Of a stretch of 64,000 nt of DNA, positions 39,845 through 50,418 are shown one piece after another. The stretch is from Piscinibacter sp. XHJ-5 (GTDB lineage Bacteria; Pseudomonadota; Gammaproteobacteria; Burkholderiales; Burkholderiaceae_C). The notes beneath the pieces are model-generated. The model did not search any database. It saw only the letters and a list, made by a program, of their open reading frames with translations, and was not told the DNA's origin. Position numbers and translations under genes: made by a program. Where the stretch lies: assembly GCF_029855045.1 (NCBI RefSeq), contig NZ_CP123228.1, positions 806,001-870,000 of the forward strand, read 5' to 3'. Positions within the stretch are counted from its first letter, which is position 1. The number at the start of each line of letters is the position of its first letter.

Positions 39845-40966
39845 TCAATCGATCAGTGTTTCGTGCCTCGCGTCGAAGCACACGAGCTTGGAGAGATCCA
39901 CGAGGAAGCGCGCCGTGTGGCCGGGACGCAGGGGCACCTGCGGATCCAGCCGGGCAGTGAGCTCCTGGGCGCCCACCTCCAGAACGACCAGCGTGTCGGC
40001 TCCGGTGGGTTCGATGACCTCGACCCGGGCGTCGAAGAATCGCTGCGAGGCACTGGCCGCCATGCCGTCGCGGTACATCGAGATGGCTTCCGGACGGATG
40101 CCGGCAATCACCTCCGTGCCGTGGACAGCGGTGAGCGAGCGTGGGACGACCTCCGGCGGCAGCTCCAGCACGACACCTGCGGCCTTCCCCGCAGCGATGG
40201 TGAGCGACGTGCGGTGGTCTGCCGAGGCGACGCGCGCCTTCAGCAGGTTCATGCGCGGCGATCCCATGAAGCCGGCAACGAAGGTGTTGGCGGGTCGGTT
40301 GTAGACCTCGTACGGGGTGCCGAGCTGCTGCAGCACGCCGCCTTTCATGACGGCGATGCGGGTGGCCAGCGTCATGGCCTCGATCTGGTCGTGCGTGACA
40401 TAGACGATGGTCGCCTTCAGCCGCTGATGCAGCTTCTTGATCTCGGTGCGCATGTCGACGCGCAGCTGGGCATCCAGGTTGGAAAGCGGCTCGTCGAAAA
40501 GATAGAGCTGAGGCTCGCGCGCCAGGGCGCGGCCGATGGCGACACGCTGGCGCTGGCCGCCCGACAATTGACGCGGCTTGCGATCGAGAAGGTGCTCGAT
40601 CTGCAGCAGCTTGGCCACGGAGTTCACGCGTTCGATGCGGTGTGCCTTGTTCACCTTGCGCATCTCCAGCGGAAATTCGATGTTCTTCGCCACCGTCATG
40701 TTCGGGTAGAGCGCATAGGACTGGAAGACCATCGAAATGTTGCGGTCCGCGGGCGGAACCTGCGTGATGTCGCGACCCTGCAGTCGCAGCATGCCGGCCG
40801 TGGGTTGCTCCAGCCCGGCAATGAGATTCATCAGCGTGCTCTTGCCGCAGCCCGAGGGGCCGACAAGGACAAGGAATTCGCCATCCTGCAGCGAGATGGA
40901 AATGTCGTGCAGGATCTTGATGGGCCCGAAGCTCTTCTGAACGTTGATGAGGTCGAGTGAAGCCAT
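39845..40966 (-). CDS. ugpC: CUT1 ABC transporter ATPase (UgpC/MsmK type)
   Basis: A 373-residue MalK-like ATPase: Walker A GPSGCGKST at 36-44, signature LSGGQRQRVAIGRAL near 134-148, Walker B LYLFDEPLSNLDA, then a C-terminal TOBE/regulatory region. It energises the two permeases upstream in the operon. The gap to the permease stop is 11 bp. The symbol denotes the family only, as the substrate is probably the unknown carbohydrate of this regulon rather than glycerol 3-phosphate. Confidence 0.93.
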   Translation of the reverse strand: MASLDLINVQKSFGPIKILHDISISLQDGEFLVLVGPSGCGKSTLMNLIAGLEQPTAGMLRLQGRDITQVPPADRNISMVFQSYALYPNMTVAKNIEFPLEMRKVNKAHRIERVNSVAKLLQIEHLLDRKPRQLSGGQRQRVAIGRALAREPQLYLFDEPLSNLDAQLRVDMRTEIKKLHQRLKATIVYVTHDQIEAMTLATRIAVMKGGVLQQLGTPYEVYNRPANTFVAGFMGSPRMNLLKARVASADHRTSLTIAAGKAAGVVLELPPEVVPRSLTAVHGTEVIAGIRPEAISMYRDGMAASASQRFFDARVEVIEPTGADTLVVLEVGAQELTARLDPQVPLRPGHTARFLVDLSKLVCFDARHETLID

Positions 40967-40977
40967 GGCAGTGCTCT

Positions 40978-41889
40978 CTAGCCTTTGACCGAGCCGGCCA
41001 TGAGGCCGCGCACGAAATATTTGCCGGACATCAGGTAGACGACCAGCGTGGGCAGGGCGGCGATGAAGGCGCCGGCGAAGTGGACGTTGTATTCCTTGAC
41101 CCCGGTGCTGCTGTTCACGAGGTTGTTGAGGGCCACCGTCAGCGGATAGGAGCTGTAGTCGCTGAACGAGGCGCCGAACAGGAATTCGTTCCAGATGTTA
41201 GTGAACTGCCAGATGACGGTGACGACGATGATGGGCGTGCTGTTCGGCAGCAGGATGCGGCACCACACGCCGAAGAAGCCGGCACCGTCCATCCGCGCCG
41301 AGCGGATGAGCTCGCCCGGAAAGGCGTCGTAGTAGTTGCGGAAGAACAGCGTCGTGAAGCCGATGCCGTAGACGACGTTCACGAACACCAGACCCTTCAC
41401 CGTGCCCGCCAATCCGAGAACGCCGAGTGTCTTGGCCATCGGGATCAGGACGATCTGATAGGGAATGAACACCGAGAACAGCATCGCAGCGAACAGCAGG
41501 TGGGCGCCGCGGAAGCGGTATTGCGTGAGGATGTAGCCGTTCAGGGCGCCGATCAGCGTGGAGATGACGACAGAGGGAACCACCAGCAGGAACGAGTTGA
41601 TGAAGTACGGCTTCAGACCGGTCGGTTGCACGCCGATCTGTGCGGTGCTCCAGGCGGTGCGCCAGGGCTCCAGCGTCCAGGTGAGCGGCAGCGACATCAG
41701 GTTTCCGCTGCGGATCTCGTCCAGAGGCTTCAGCGAGTTGACGACCATCACGTAGACGGGCATCAGGAACATCCCGGCCAGCACGACCAGGAGTGCATAC
41801 AGCACGATGCGCGAGACGCTGATCCGCGTCGTCGTGCCGGCGGCGTCCTGTGTGCGGACGGCGAAATGCGCGCTTGCTTCAGCCGCCAT
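40978..41889 (-). CDS. CUT1 ABC transporter permease (MalG type)
   Basis: A 303-residue inner-membrane protein with six predicted helices, the first near residues 28-48. The cytoplasmic EAA loop is recognisable as ELIRSARMDGAGFFGVWCRILLPNSTP (about residues 190-216), the ATPase coupling helix. Final residues KYFVRGLMAGSVKG are characteristic of MalG-type permeases. Its start overlaps the MalF-type gene by 11 bp, so equal synthesis of the two subunits is expected. Confidence 0.93.
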   Translation of the reverse strand: MAAEASAHFAVRTQDAAGTTTRISVSRIVLYALLVVLAGMFLMPVYVMVVNSLKPLDEIRSGNLMSLPLTWTLEPWRTAWSTAQIGVQPTGLKPYFINSFLLVVPSVVISTLIGALNGYILTQYRFRGAHLLFAAMLFSVFIPYQIVLIPMAKTLGVLGLAGTVKGLVFVNVVYGIGFTTLFFRNYYDAFPGELIRSARMDGAGFFGVWCRILLPNSTPIIVVTVIWQFTNIWNEFLFGASFSDYSSYPLTVALNNLVNSSTGVKEYNVHFAGAFIAALPTLVVYLMSGKYFVRGLMAGSVKG

Positions 41890-42748
41890 GCTTCACCTTC
41901 TTCATTTCGCTGTAGAGATAGGGCAGGACGACGGCAGCGATCGCGAGAAGCATCAAGACAGAGCTTGCCGCGCCGACCGCCATTTCGTTGCGCGTGAAGG
42001 AGTACTGGTACATGAACACCGACGGCAACCAGGTCGATCGCCCGGGACCCCCGTTGGTGAGCGCGATGACCAGGTCGTAGGACTTCACGGCCATGTGCGC
42101 AAGGATCACGAACGCCGAGACGAACACCGGGCCGAGTTGCGGGATCACGATCCTCAGGTAGATCTGCCAGGCCTTCGCGCCATCGACGCGTGCGGCGTTG
42201 ATCTGCTCGGTGTCGACGCCGCGCAGGCCGGCGAGGAACATCGCCATCACGAAGCCGGCCGTCTGCCAGACCGCCGCAATGACGACGCAGTAGATCGCCA
42301 AATCGCTGTCCTTGATCCAGCTGAACGAGAAGCCCTCCCAGCCGAGCGAGTGCACCGTGCGCTCAAGACCGACGCCGGGATCGAGCAGCCACTTCCACGC
42401 GGTGCCCGTCACGATGAACGACAGCGCCATCGGGTAGAGGAAGATCGACCGGAACGCGCTTTCGGCGCGGATCTTCTGGTCGATGAGGATGGCCAGTCCC
42501 AGGCCCAGCGCGAGCGCGCACAGGATGTACATGCCCGCGAACACCTGCAGGTTCGACAAGGACACCGACCAGTTCTCGAGCGACAGGAGGCGCGTGTAGC
42601 TGACAGCGCCGGCCCACTCGTACTGCGGCATCAGGGTCGAAGGTGTGAACGACAGATAGAACGTGAAGGCGATGAAGCCGTACACGCACACCAGCACCAG
42701 CAGGGCGCTGGGCGAGATGAGCAATCGGGGCAGGGCGCCGGCACGCAT
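41879..42748 (-). CDS. CUT1 ABC transporter permease (MalF type)
   Basis: A 289-residue inner-membrane protein with six predicted helices. The EAA loop is INAARVDGAKAWQIYLRIVIPQLGP near residues 183-207, followed by LTNGGPGRSTWLPSVFMYQ typical of the UgpA/MalF half. It lies 173 bp downstream of the binding-protein gene; that gap can fold into a branched structure (42782-42903), which probably tunes permease expression relative to the binding protein. Confidence 0.92.
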   Translation of the reverse strand: MRAGALPRLLISPSALLVLVCVYGFIAFTFYLSFTPSTLMPQYEWAGAVSYTRLLSLENWSVSLSNLQVFAGMYILCALALGLGLAILIDQKIRAESAFRSIFLYPMALSFIVTGTAWKWLLDPGVGLERTVHSLGWEGFSFSWIKDSDLAIYCVVIAAVWQTAGFVMAMFLAGLRGVDTEQINAARVDGAKAWQIYLRIVIPQLGPVFVSAFVILAHMAVKSYDLVIALTNGGPGRSTWLPSVFMYQYSFTRNEMAVGAASSVLMLLAIAAVVLPYLYSEMKKVKHGG

Positions 42749-42781
42749 AGGTCACTTTCTCGAGTACGGCTTGGTTTCTGG

Positions 42782-42903
42782 GTTGCCCGGTGCGGCGTGT
42801 CGGCACAAGCCAAGGAGCACACCTCGTTGTGCCGCGAGCGGGTCTGGCACTGCCGACGCAAACTCGCCATGCGGCTTCGTGTTCACGTCGGCATCCGGGC
42901 AAC
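42782..42903 (-). other. Branched stem structure between binding protein and permease genes
   Basis: Three perfect stems nest in one 122-bp segment. The closing stem is GTTGCCCGG (42782-42790) with CCGGGCAAC (42895-42903). Inside it, CGGCACAA (42801-42808) pairs with TTGTGCCG (42827-42834), and TGCCGACG (42851-42858) pairs with CGTCGGCA (42886-42893). The result is a three-way junction in the mRNA or its complement. No ORF or T tract explains it. Possible roles are 3'-end protection of the binding-protein message, a cis-regulatory RNA or a small mobile palindromic element. Confidence 0.6.
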
Positions 42904-42921
42904 GCCAGGGTTACGGATCGT

Positions 42922-44163
42922 TCAGTTCTTGACCGCCGCGACGAGCTCGGCGACAGCCTTCTTGTCGTCGAGTTGACCGTTGAAGTGGCGCGTGATCACG
43001 TCGTAGATCGCGTTCTTGATCGATGCCGGCACGGCATGACCATGAGCGATCGATCCGACGAGCGTGTTCTTGGCGCTGGCCTCGGCCAGGTCCTTCATGC
43101 CCTTCTTGCCGCAGGCGTCGAATGCGGCGTCCGGCACGTCGGTGCGTGCGGGAACCGAGCCCTTCACCACGTTGAACGCGGACTGGAAGGCCGGATCCAT
43201 GATGGCGCTGGCCAGCTTGGCCTGTGCGGCCGCCTTGTCGCCACCGAGCTTGAACATGGCGAATTGGTCGGAATTGAACGAGACCGTGCCCTGCGAACCC
43301 GGCACGCGGAAGCACAGGAAGTCCGTGCCGGGCACCTTCTTGGCATTGAGGAACTCGCCCTTGGCCCAGTCTCCCATGATCTGGAAGCCGGCCTTTCCGC
43401 TGATCACCATGCCCGAGGCCACGTTCCAGTCGCGACCCGAGAAATCCTTGTCGACCAGCTGCCGCAGCTGGCTCATGCGCTGGAAGACCTGCAGGGTGGT
43501 CGGTGAATTCAGCGCTTTCGCGTCGAGTTCGATGAAGGCCTTGCGGTAGTAGTCGACCCCTCCGGTGACGAGCACGATGCCGTCGAACACCGTCGCCTCT
43601 TGCCACGGCTGGCCGCCGTGGGCCAGCGCGACGAATCCGGCCTTCTGCACCTTCTTGGCGGCTTCGATGAACTCATCCCAGGTCTTGATGTCGCCGGTGA
43701 CGCCCGATTTGGTCAGCACGTCCTTGTTGGCCCAGACCCAGTTCGTCGAGTGAATGTTCACCGGCACTGCAATCCACTTGCCGTCGTACTTGGAGAACTT
43801 CTGCAGCGCCTGGGGCACGTTCTTGTCCCACTGCTCCTTGGCTGCCACGGCGTTGAGGTCGGCGAGCACCCCTTGCTTGGCCCAGTCTCGGATGTCGTAG
43901 CCCATGCTCTGCATCGTGGTCGGCGGGTTGCCCGAGGTGACGCGCGCGCGCACCGCGGTCATTGCCGCCTCGCCCCCTCCGCCGGCCACCGGCATGTCGT
44001 TCCACTTGACGCCTTGCTTCTCGAGGTTGGTCTTCAGCACGTTCAGCGCCGTGGCCTCGCCGCCTGAAGTCCACCAGTGCACGACTTCGACGCTGAGCTG
44101 TTGTGCTGCAGCCGGCATCGCCATGGCGGCGGCAAGCGCCAGGCTGGTGAGTTGCTTGTTCAT
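42922..44163 (-). CDS. CUT1 ABC sugar-binding protein (copy 2, operon member)
   Basis: A 413-residue periplasmic binding protein with a signal peptide of about 20 residues (MPAAAQ-Q). The mature protein begins [20 protein letters not shown], typical of glucose/mannose or glucoside-binding CUT1 proteins. Conserved ligand-region segments are [27 protein letters not shown] and [13 protein letters not shown]. It has a paralogue at 31851-33107 in the same regulon, so two binding proteins may widen the range of substrates fed to one transporter. It lies 39 bp after the aldehyde dehydrogenase gene with AAGGAGA before its ATG. Confidence 0.92.
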   Translation of the reverse strand: MNKQLTSLALAAAMAMPAAAQQLSVEVVHWWTSGGEATALNVLKTNLEKQGVKWNDMPVAGGGGEAAMTAVRARVTSGNPPTTMQSMGYDIRDWAKQGVLADLNAVAAKEQWDKNVPQALQKFSKYDGKWIAVPVNIHSTNWVWANKDVLTKSGVTGDIKTWDEFIEAAKKVQKAGFVALAHGGQPWQEATVFDGIVLVTGGVDYYRKAFIELDAKALNSPTTLQVFQRMSQLRQLVDKDFSGRDWNVASGMVISGKAGFQIMGDWAKGEFLNAKKVPGTDFLCFRVPGSQGTVSFNSDQFAMFKLGGDKAAAQAKLASAIMDPAFQSAFNVVKGSVPARTDVPDAAFDACGKKGMKDLAEASAKNTLVGSIAHGHAVPASIKNAIYDVITRHFNGQLDDKKAVAELVAAVKN

Positions 44164-44202
44164 CTGCTGTCTCCTTTTGGAAGGGTGGTGGGGACTGACG
44201 AC

Positions 44203-45717
44203 TCAGCGATTCGGCACGTACCAGTCGGTGCGTGGACCGAGATGCATGTGCAGAGTCTTGGTTTCGGTGTAGTCCTCTGTCGCGAAACGACCGAGCTCGC
44301 GGCCGATGCCGCTCTCCCGGTAGCCGCCGAAGGGCAGCTCGGCGTGCCCCTCGAGGAATGTGTTGACCCACACGGTGCCGGCCTTGATGCGACGCGCGGC
44401 GCTGAGGCAGGTGGTGAAGTCGCTGCTCCAGACCGCGGCCGACAGGCCGTACAGGGTGGAGTTGGCGAGCTGCACCGCCTCATCGAGCGTTTCGAACGTG
44501 AGCACCGATAGCACGGGACCGAAGACTTCCTCCCGCGCGATAGCCATGTCGGGCGTGACGCCGGTGAGCACGGTGGGCTCGATGTACAGGCCGGGCATCG
44601 CGAGGCGGGAGCCGCCGAGTGCAACGGTGGCACCGTCGCGACGAGCGTCGTGGATGTGGGCGAGGATGGTCTCGAACTGCTTGTCGGTCGTGATCGCGCC
44701 GACCTGCACGCCGGTGGCCAGCGGATCGCCGACCCGAACGCGCTTGGAGCGCTCGACGACCGCGGCTGCGAACTTCTCGGCGATCGATGCCTGCACCAGC
44801 ACACGGCTGCCGCTGTTGCAGCACTGACCGGCGTTGAAGTAAATGCCGAACACCGTGGCGTCCACCGCCGCCTCCCAATCGCAGTCGGCGAAGACGATCT
44901 GGGGGTTCTTGCCGCCGAGCTCCATGGAGACCTTCTTGAGGGTCTGCGCCGACGCGGCGACGGCCTGCTTGCCGACGGTGGTGGAACCCGTGAACGACAG
45001 CATGTCGACCTGCGGATGCTTGACCATCACATCGCCGACCACGCTGCCGGGTCCGACGAGGATGTTCACGGCGCCGGGCGGCACACCGGCCTGGTGGAGG
45101 ATCTCGGCGAGCATCACCGTCGTGCCGGATGTGAACTCGGAGGGCTTGACCACCGCAGTGCAGCCCGCGGCGAGCGCGAAGGGCAGCTTCTGGCTGACGA
45201 TGAGGAACGGGAAGTTCCACGGGGTGATGATGCTGACGACCCCGATCGGGTCGCGCAGCACGACGCCGAGCGTGTGTTCGCCCAGGGTGTTGTAGCTGTC
45301 TCCGTGCAGATTGCGCGCCAGCGTGGCGGCGTAGTGCCACAGATCGGCCGCGCCGTCGACTTCGGCCAGCGACTGCGCGAGCGGCTTGCCGTTCTCCAGT
45401 GTTTCGAGCAGCGCGATCTCCTGCCGGCGCGCGAGGATGCCCTCGGCCACGCTGCGCAGGATGCGGGCCCGCTCGGCCCCTTTCATGCGGGGCCAAGGGC
45501 CCTCGTCGAAGGCACGGCGGGCGGCTGCAATGGCACGCTCGGCGTCGACCTTGCCGGCCTTGGCATAGACGGCCACCACGTGATCGTGGGCGGGCGACTT
45601 GCGCTTCAGCATGCTGCCATCGAGCGCATCGGTCCAGGCACCGTCGATGAAGAGCTTGCCGCGGAACGGGGCGCGCGCCAATACGTCGCTGGCGTTCGGG
45701 GTGTCGGTGAGGATCAT
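44203..45717 (-). CDS. Aldehyde dehydrogenase (betaine-aldehyde/gamma-aminobutyraldehyde type)
   Basis: A 504-residue NAD(P)-dependent aldehyde dehydrogenase. TPWNFPFLI near residue 170, ELGGKNPQIVF with the general base Glu near 269, FNAGQCCNSGSR with the catalytic Cys near 303, and EEVFGPVLSV near 402 are all intact. ALDHs of this branch act on small or polar aldehydes. In this operon it probably oxidises the aldehyde formed by the GMC alcohol dehydrogenase to an acid that the CoA-transferase can activate. That pathway order is inferred. Confidence 0.9.
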   Translation of the reverse strand: MILTDTPNASDVLARAPFRGKLFIDGAWTDALDGSMLKRKSPAHDHVVAVYAKAGKVDAERAIAAARRAFDEGPWPRMKGAERARILRSVAEGILARRQEIALLETLENGKPLAQSLAEVDGAADLWHYAATLARNLHGDSYNTLGEHTLGVVLRDPIGVVSIITPWNFPFLIVSQKLPFALAAGCTAVVKPSEFTSGTTVMLAEILHQAGVPPGAVNILVGPGSVVGDVMVKHPQVDMLSFTGSTTVGKQAVAASAQTLKKVSMELGGKNPQIVFADCDWEAAVDATVFGIYFNAGQCCNSGSRVLVQASIAEKFAAAVVERSKRVRVGDPLATGVQVGAITTDKQFETILAHIHDARRDGATVALGGSRLAMPGLYIEPTVLTGVTPDMAIAREEVFGPVLSVLTFETLDEAVQLANSTLYGLSAAVWSSDFTTCLSAARRIKAGTVWVNTFLEGHAELPFGGYRESGIGRELGRFATEDYTETKTLHMHLGPRTDWYVPNR

Positions 45718-45738
45718 GGTGGTGAAAAGGGATCGGGT

Positions 45739-46518
45739 TCAGGAGCCGCGGTAGCGCGGCGGGCGCTTTTCGCGGAAGCTTTGGATGCCCTCGGCGGCAT
45801 CCTGGGTGAAGGCGGCCAGCGCGCCGGCCATGGACTCCAGCGCCGCGTCGGTCGCTTCACCGCCGGCCGCGTTCACGAGCTGCTTCGTCAGCTGCAGTGC
45901 GACCGGCGCCCGAGCGGCGAGCTCCTGCGCCAGGGCCATGGCGCGGGGGGCGAGTTCGACCACGGGGACGACTTCGTGCACCAGACCCGTGTGCAGGGCT
46001 GCAGCGGCGTTCATCCGGCTGCCGCTCAATGCGAGGTACTTGGTGCGGCTGGTGCCCAGCATGCGGGCAAGACGCTGCGATCCGGACCAGCCGGGGCATG
46101 TCGAAATGGATGCTTCGGGCAGCGCAAATTGCGCGTGATCGGCCGCGAGACGGATGTCGGCGGTGATCGCGAGCTCGAGACCGCCACCGAAGGCATGGCC
46201 GTTGATGGCGGCGACGACGGGCTGGCGCAACTGGGCCCATTGGTCGAACACCTGATGGCCGCGGCGGACCCAACGGCGCCACATGTCGAGCGGCTGTAGC
46301 GCGGCCCATTCGTTGATGTCGGCCCCGACGCAAAACGCCTTGTCGGTGGCGCTGGTGAGCACGACGATGCGGACGGCCGGATCGGAGTCGATCGAGCGAG
46401 CGGCCGACTCGAGCTCGTCGAGCATGGCCGGCGTCAGCGCGTTGAGCTTGGCAGGCCGCGCCAGCGTGACGACCGCGACGTCTTCGTGGCGACGAATCTG
46501 AACGAGCAACTCAGTCAC
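45739..46518 (-). CDS. Enoyl-CoA hydratase/isomerase family protein
   Basis: A 259-residue crotonase-fold protein. Oxyanion-hole segments are AFCVGADI near residue 62 and GHAFGGGLELA near 104-114. Both catalytic Glu positions of true hydratases are present, in GGLELA and LPEASIS. Start is set at GTG 46518, which sits 8 bp inside the CoA-transferase 3' end with GGGAGA ahead of it; the ATG at 46551 would need a long overlap and no ribosome site. Pairing with a CoA-transferase points to beta-oxidation-like chemistry on a short or polar acyl-CoA. Confidence 0.88.
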   Translation of the reverse strand: MTELLVQIRRHEDVAVVTLARPAKLNALTPAMLDELESAARSIDSDPAVRIVVLTSATDKAFCVGADINEWAALQPLDMWRRWVRRGHQVFDQWAQLRQPVVAAINGHAFGGGLELAITADIRLAADHAQFALPEASISTCPGWSGSQRLARMLGTSRTKYLALSGSRMNAAAALHTGLVHEVVPVVELAPRAMALAQELAARAPVALQLTKQLVNAAGGEATDAALESMAGALAAFTQDAAEGIQSFREKRPPRYRGS

Positions 46519-48103
46519 GCCGGCTCTCCCGGGGCTTGAGCTGCAGACCAAAGACGCCCTCGGCGAACAGCGACGCCTTCATGGGCTTCACCTGGGGCGC
46601 GACGCGCAAGGGAAACTCGCACTGATCCAGCACGTCGCGCTGAAGATCGACGCCGGGTGCCACCTCGCGCACGACCAGCTCGCCCTCGTGCAATTCGATG
46701 ACGCAGCGTTCGGTGACGTAAAGGACCTTCTGCCCGCGCTCGCAGCCCATCGAGCCGCTGAAGGTGATGTGGTCGGCGCCCCGCACGAACTTGCGCTTGC
46801 CTTCGGAGAGGATCTTCAGCTTGCCGTCGCCCACTTCCAGCCTGGCGCCGGCAGTGAAGAAGCCCGAGAACACCAGGCGCCGTGCATGCGCCGTGATGTC
46901 GACGAAGCCGCCGCAGCCGGCGGTCAGGTAGGGCTTGCTGGCCAGCCGGGAGACGTTGACGCTGCCGCTCGCGTCGACCTGGAGAAACGACAACAGGGCG
47001 ATGTCGAAGCCGGCACCCTGCAGGTACGTGAACTGGTTGGGGGCGGGAATGATGGCATCGGCGTTGGACGCGCACCCGAAAGCGAAGCCGAGCAGCGGCA
47101 TGCCGCCGACCGCGCCTTGTTCGATCGCCCAGGTCACTTCGCCATGCAGGCCTTCCTCGAGCAGGATGCGCGGCACGTTGGCCGAGATGCCGAATCCGAG
47201 GTTGGCGGCATCGCCGTGCGCCAGTTCCATCGCGGCGCGGCGCGCAATCACCTTCTCCGGGCTCCACGCCTGGTACTCGAAGCGCGACAGCGGCTCGATG
47301 ATTTCACCGCTGATGGCGGGGTCGTAGAGGGTTTGCGTCGTCTGGCGCTGTTCGGGGTCGACGATGACGTGATCGACCAGGTTGGCCGGCACGTGCACGT
47401 CGTGCGGTCGCAGTGCGCCGTATTTCACGACGCGCTTCACCTGGGCGATGACGATGCCGCCGTTGTTGCGGGCGGCCAGCGCGAGGTCGAGGTTGCCGAG
47501 CAGCGCGCCCTCGTGCTCATAGGTGAGGTTGCCGCGTTCGTCCGCGGTGGTGGCGCGAACGATGGCGATACGAGGCACGACGGCAGGGAAATAGAGCCAG
47601 TCGCGACCGTCGAAACGCTCGCGGCGCACGACCGGGTGGGCGGCCGCGGCATCGTTCATCGCGCAGCCTTGCTGCTGCGGGTCGACGAAGGTGCCCAGCC
47701 CGACCGAGGTGAGGACGCCCGGGCGGCGTGCAGCGGCGTCGCGATGCATGTCGAACAGGATGCCGCTCGGAATGTTGTAGGCCTCGAGCTGGTTGTCGAT
47801 GACCATGCGCCAGATGGCCGGCATCGGCAGCGAAGACGGACCGCTCGGATAGGAGCCGGCGAGGATTCGGGTCAGCAGTCCGGGCCGGGCGAGGTGGTCG
47901 ATGCCCTTGATGCCGTACATGTCGCCGGCAGCGATGGGACAGAGTGCGGTGAGCTTTCTTGGCGCGCCTTCACGTTCGAAGCGATCGCCGATCGCGGCGA
48001 GCATCTTGTCCGGGCACCCCAGGCCGCTCGACGAGCTGATGCTGAGGACATCGCCGTCTCGGATCAAGGCTGCGGCCTGTTCCGCAGAGATGACTTTGCT
48101 CAT
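46511..48103 (-). CDS. Acyl-CoA:carboxylate CoA-transferase, YdiF/propionate CoA-transferase type
   Basis: A 530-residue class I CoA-transferase with alpha and beta halves fused, as in E. coli YdiF. The N-terminal glycine-rich region is SISSSSGLGCPDKML near residues 21-35. The nucleophilic Glu is E328 in AIEQGAVGGMP, and GFGISANVPRIL precedes it. It moves CoA from a donor acyl-CoA to a free acid. In a regulon otherwise devoted to carbohydrate, this suggests that a hydroxy or unsaturated acid from the substrate is handled as a thioester. It is 9 bp after the Gfo/Idh gene. Confidence 0.9.
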   Translation of the reverse strand: MSKVISAEQAAALIRDGDVLSISSSSGLGCPDKMLAAIGDRFEREGAPRKLTALCPIAAGDMYGIKGIDHLARPGLLTRILAGSYPSGPSSLPMPAIWRMVIDNQLEAYNIPSGILFDMHRDAAARRPGVLTSVGLGTFVDPQQQGCAMNDAAAAHPVVRRERFDGRDWLYFPAVVPRIAIVRATTADERGNLTYEHEGALLGNLDLALAARNNGGIVIAQVKRVVKYGALRPHDVHVPANLVDHVIVDPEQRQTTQTLYDPAISGEIIEPLSRFEYQAWSPEKVIARRAAMELAHGDAANLGFGISANVPRILLEEGLHGEVTWAIEQGAVGGMPLLGFAFGCASNADAIIPAPNQFTYLQGAGFDIALLSFLQVDASGSVNVSRLASKPYLTAGCGGFVDITAHARRLVFSGFFTAGARLEVGDGKLKILSEGKRKFVRGADHITFSGSMGCERGQKVLYVTERCVIELHEGELVVREVAPGVDLQRDVLDQCEFPLRVAPQVKPMKASLFAEGVFGLQLKPRESRRD

Positions 48104-48112
48104 GGACGACTT

Positions 48113-49168
<1,056 letters not shown>

Positions 49169-49177
49169 TCAGAATTA

Positions 49178-49191
49178 TTGGAACGTTCCAA
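49178..49191 (-). promoter_or_regulatory. LacI-type operator of the 13-gene catabolic operon
   Basis: TTGGAACGTTCCAA, identical over 14 bp to the sites at 31794 and 33154. It lies 40-53 bp before the Gfo/Idh start codon, a position suited to blocking RNA polymerase. It is between the operon and LacI copy 2, whose stop is at 49251. Confidence 0.85.
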
Positions 49192-49250
49192 CTGGAAGTC
49201 AAGGCGAGCTGCCTCGGGGAAACACCTATCAACGTTTCGCAGGTCCTGCG

Positions 49251-50267
49251 TCAGCCCGAACGGCGCAGCATCAGGCGTGGCTTGGCCAGGTAGATCTGGC
49301 GTTCCACCGAGGGCTGGGCAATGCGCGCCATCAACGCAGCGGCAGCCTGTTCGCCGAGGTCCCCGGGGTGGATGTCGACGGTGCTGAGCGGTGGATTGGA
49401 GTGGGCGGCGTCCGAGACGTTGTCGAACCCGATCAGCGCGAAATCGGCCCCCGCGCGCAACCCTTGCTCGCCGAGGGCGGCGAGCGCACCGAACGCGGTG
49501 ATGTCGTTGTAGCAAACGGCCGCTGTCGGGCGGGGATCGATCCGAAGGGTCCTGGCCATCGCGTCGCGTCCGCCACCGCGGCCCGGGTCGGCCTCGATCA
49601 CGAGCTGCGGGTCGAAGGGAATGCGGGCGGCCGCGAGCGCCTTCCTGTAGCCGCGCAGCCGCTCGGCATATGCGGGGCCCGTGCGGCCGCCGAGAAAGGC
49701 GATGCGCCGGTGACCTGTGTCGACGAGGTGGCGCGTGGCCATGCGCACGCCGCACTCGTTGTCGGAGCCGGCGTAGTCGTAGGCGCCCGCGCCGAGCGAG
49801 CGCACCATGACGACCAGCGGAATGCCCCACGGCAGCAACTCGTGCGGCAGCGAGCGTGGCGTGCCGAGGGCCGGGCACAAGAGGATGCCGGCGGCGTGGT
49901 GCTCGCGCATCGACTGCAGCACGCGGCGCTGCCGGTCCGGGCTTTCCTGCGCATGCGCCATCAGCACGATGTAGCCCGCATCCATCAGCCTGCGCTCCAC
50001 CCCGGCGAGCAGCTCGGCGAAGAATGGATTCATCAGGTCGTTGATGACCACCCCGATCATGTTGGACGACTGGCGCCGCAGTTCCGCGGCGCGCCGGTTG
50101 TACACATACCCCAGCTTGTGCGCGGCTTCGCGCACGCGCTCGGCGGTCTCGTCGCGCACCAGCGGGCTGCCCTGGAGCACCAGGGAGACCGTGGACTTGG
50201 AAACGCTGGCTTCTTCGGCGACGTGATGGATGGTGACGGGGCGTGGGTATCGGACGGACGGCGCCAT
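49251..50267 (-). CDS. LacI-family transcriptional repressor (copy 2)
   Basis: A 338-residue LacI/GalR regulator with the headpiece VTIHHVAEEASVSKSTVSLVLQGSP near residues 11-35 and the hinge RRAAELRRQSSN. The effector domain (GVVINDLMNPFFAELLAGVERRL; GFDNVSDAAHSNPPLSTVDI) is strongly similar to LacI copy 1 at 29237-30292. It is transcribed in the same direction as the operon, and an operator variant lies upstream of its own start, which implies autoregulation. It is the most likely dedicated repressor of the 30.5-49.1 kb regulon; the inducer is unknown. Confidence 0.93.
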   Translation of the reverse strand: MAPSVRYPRPVTIHHVAEEASVSKSTVSLVLQGSPLVRDETAERVREAAHKLGYVYNRRAAELRRQSSNMIGVVINDLMNPFFAELLAGVERRLMDAGYIVLMAHAQESPDRQRRVLQSMREHHAAGILLCPALGTPRSLPHELLPWGIPLVVMVRSLGAGAYDYAGSDNECGVRMATRHLVDTGHRRIAFLGGRTGPAYAERLRGYRKALAAARIPFDPQLVIEADPGRGGGRDAMARTLRIDPRPTAAVCYNDITAFGALAALGEQGLRAGADFALIGFDNVSDAAHSNPPLSTVDIHPGDLGEQAAAALMARIAQPSVERQIYLAKPRLMLRRSG

Positions 50268-50303
50268 GTGCTCCCTGGGGTGGCTTTTGCGGCCCCGGGA
50301 TTA

Positions 50304-50317
50304 TTGGATCGTTCCAG
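50304..50317 (-). promoter_or_regulatory. Variant LacI-type operator before LacI copy 2
   Basis: TTGGATCGTTCCAG, which differs from the consensus palindrome TTGGAACGTTCCAA at two positions. It lies 37-50 bp upstream of the repressor ATG. The weaker match suits autoregulation at higher repressor levels. Confidence 0.7.
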
Positions 50318-50418
50318 CGCATCCGGCAACCGTGGGCCCGGCCGGGCTTCGGGGTCGCAGTGCGCTTGTTCACGAGGGGGTCCCGCCTTCGCGCCCGATC
50401 GCCCACCCCCGCGCACGA

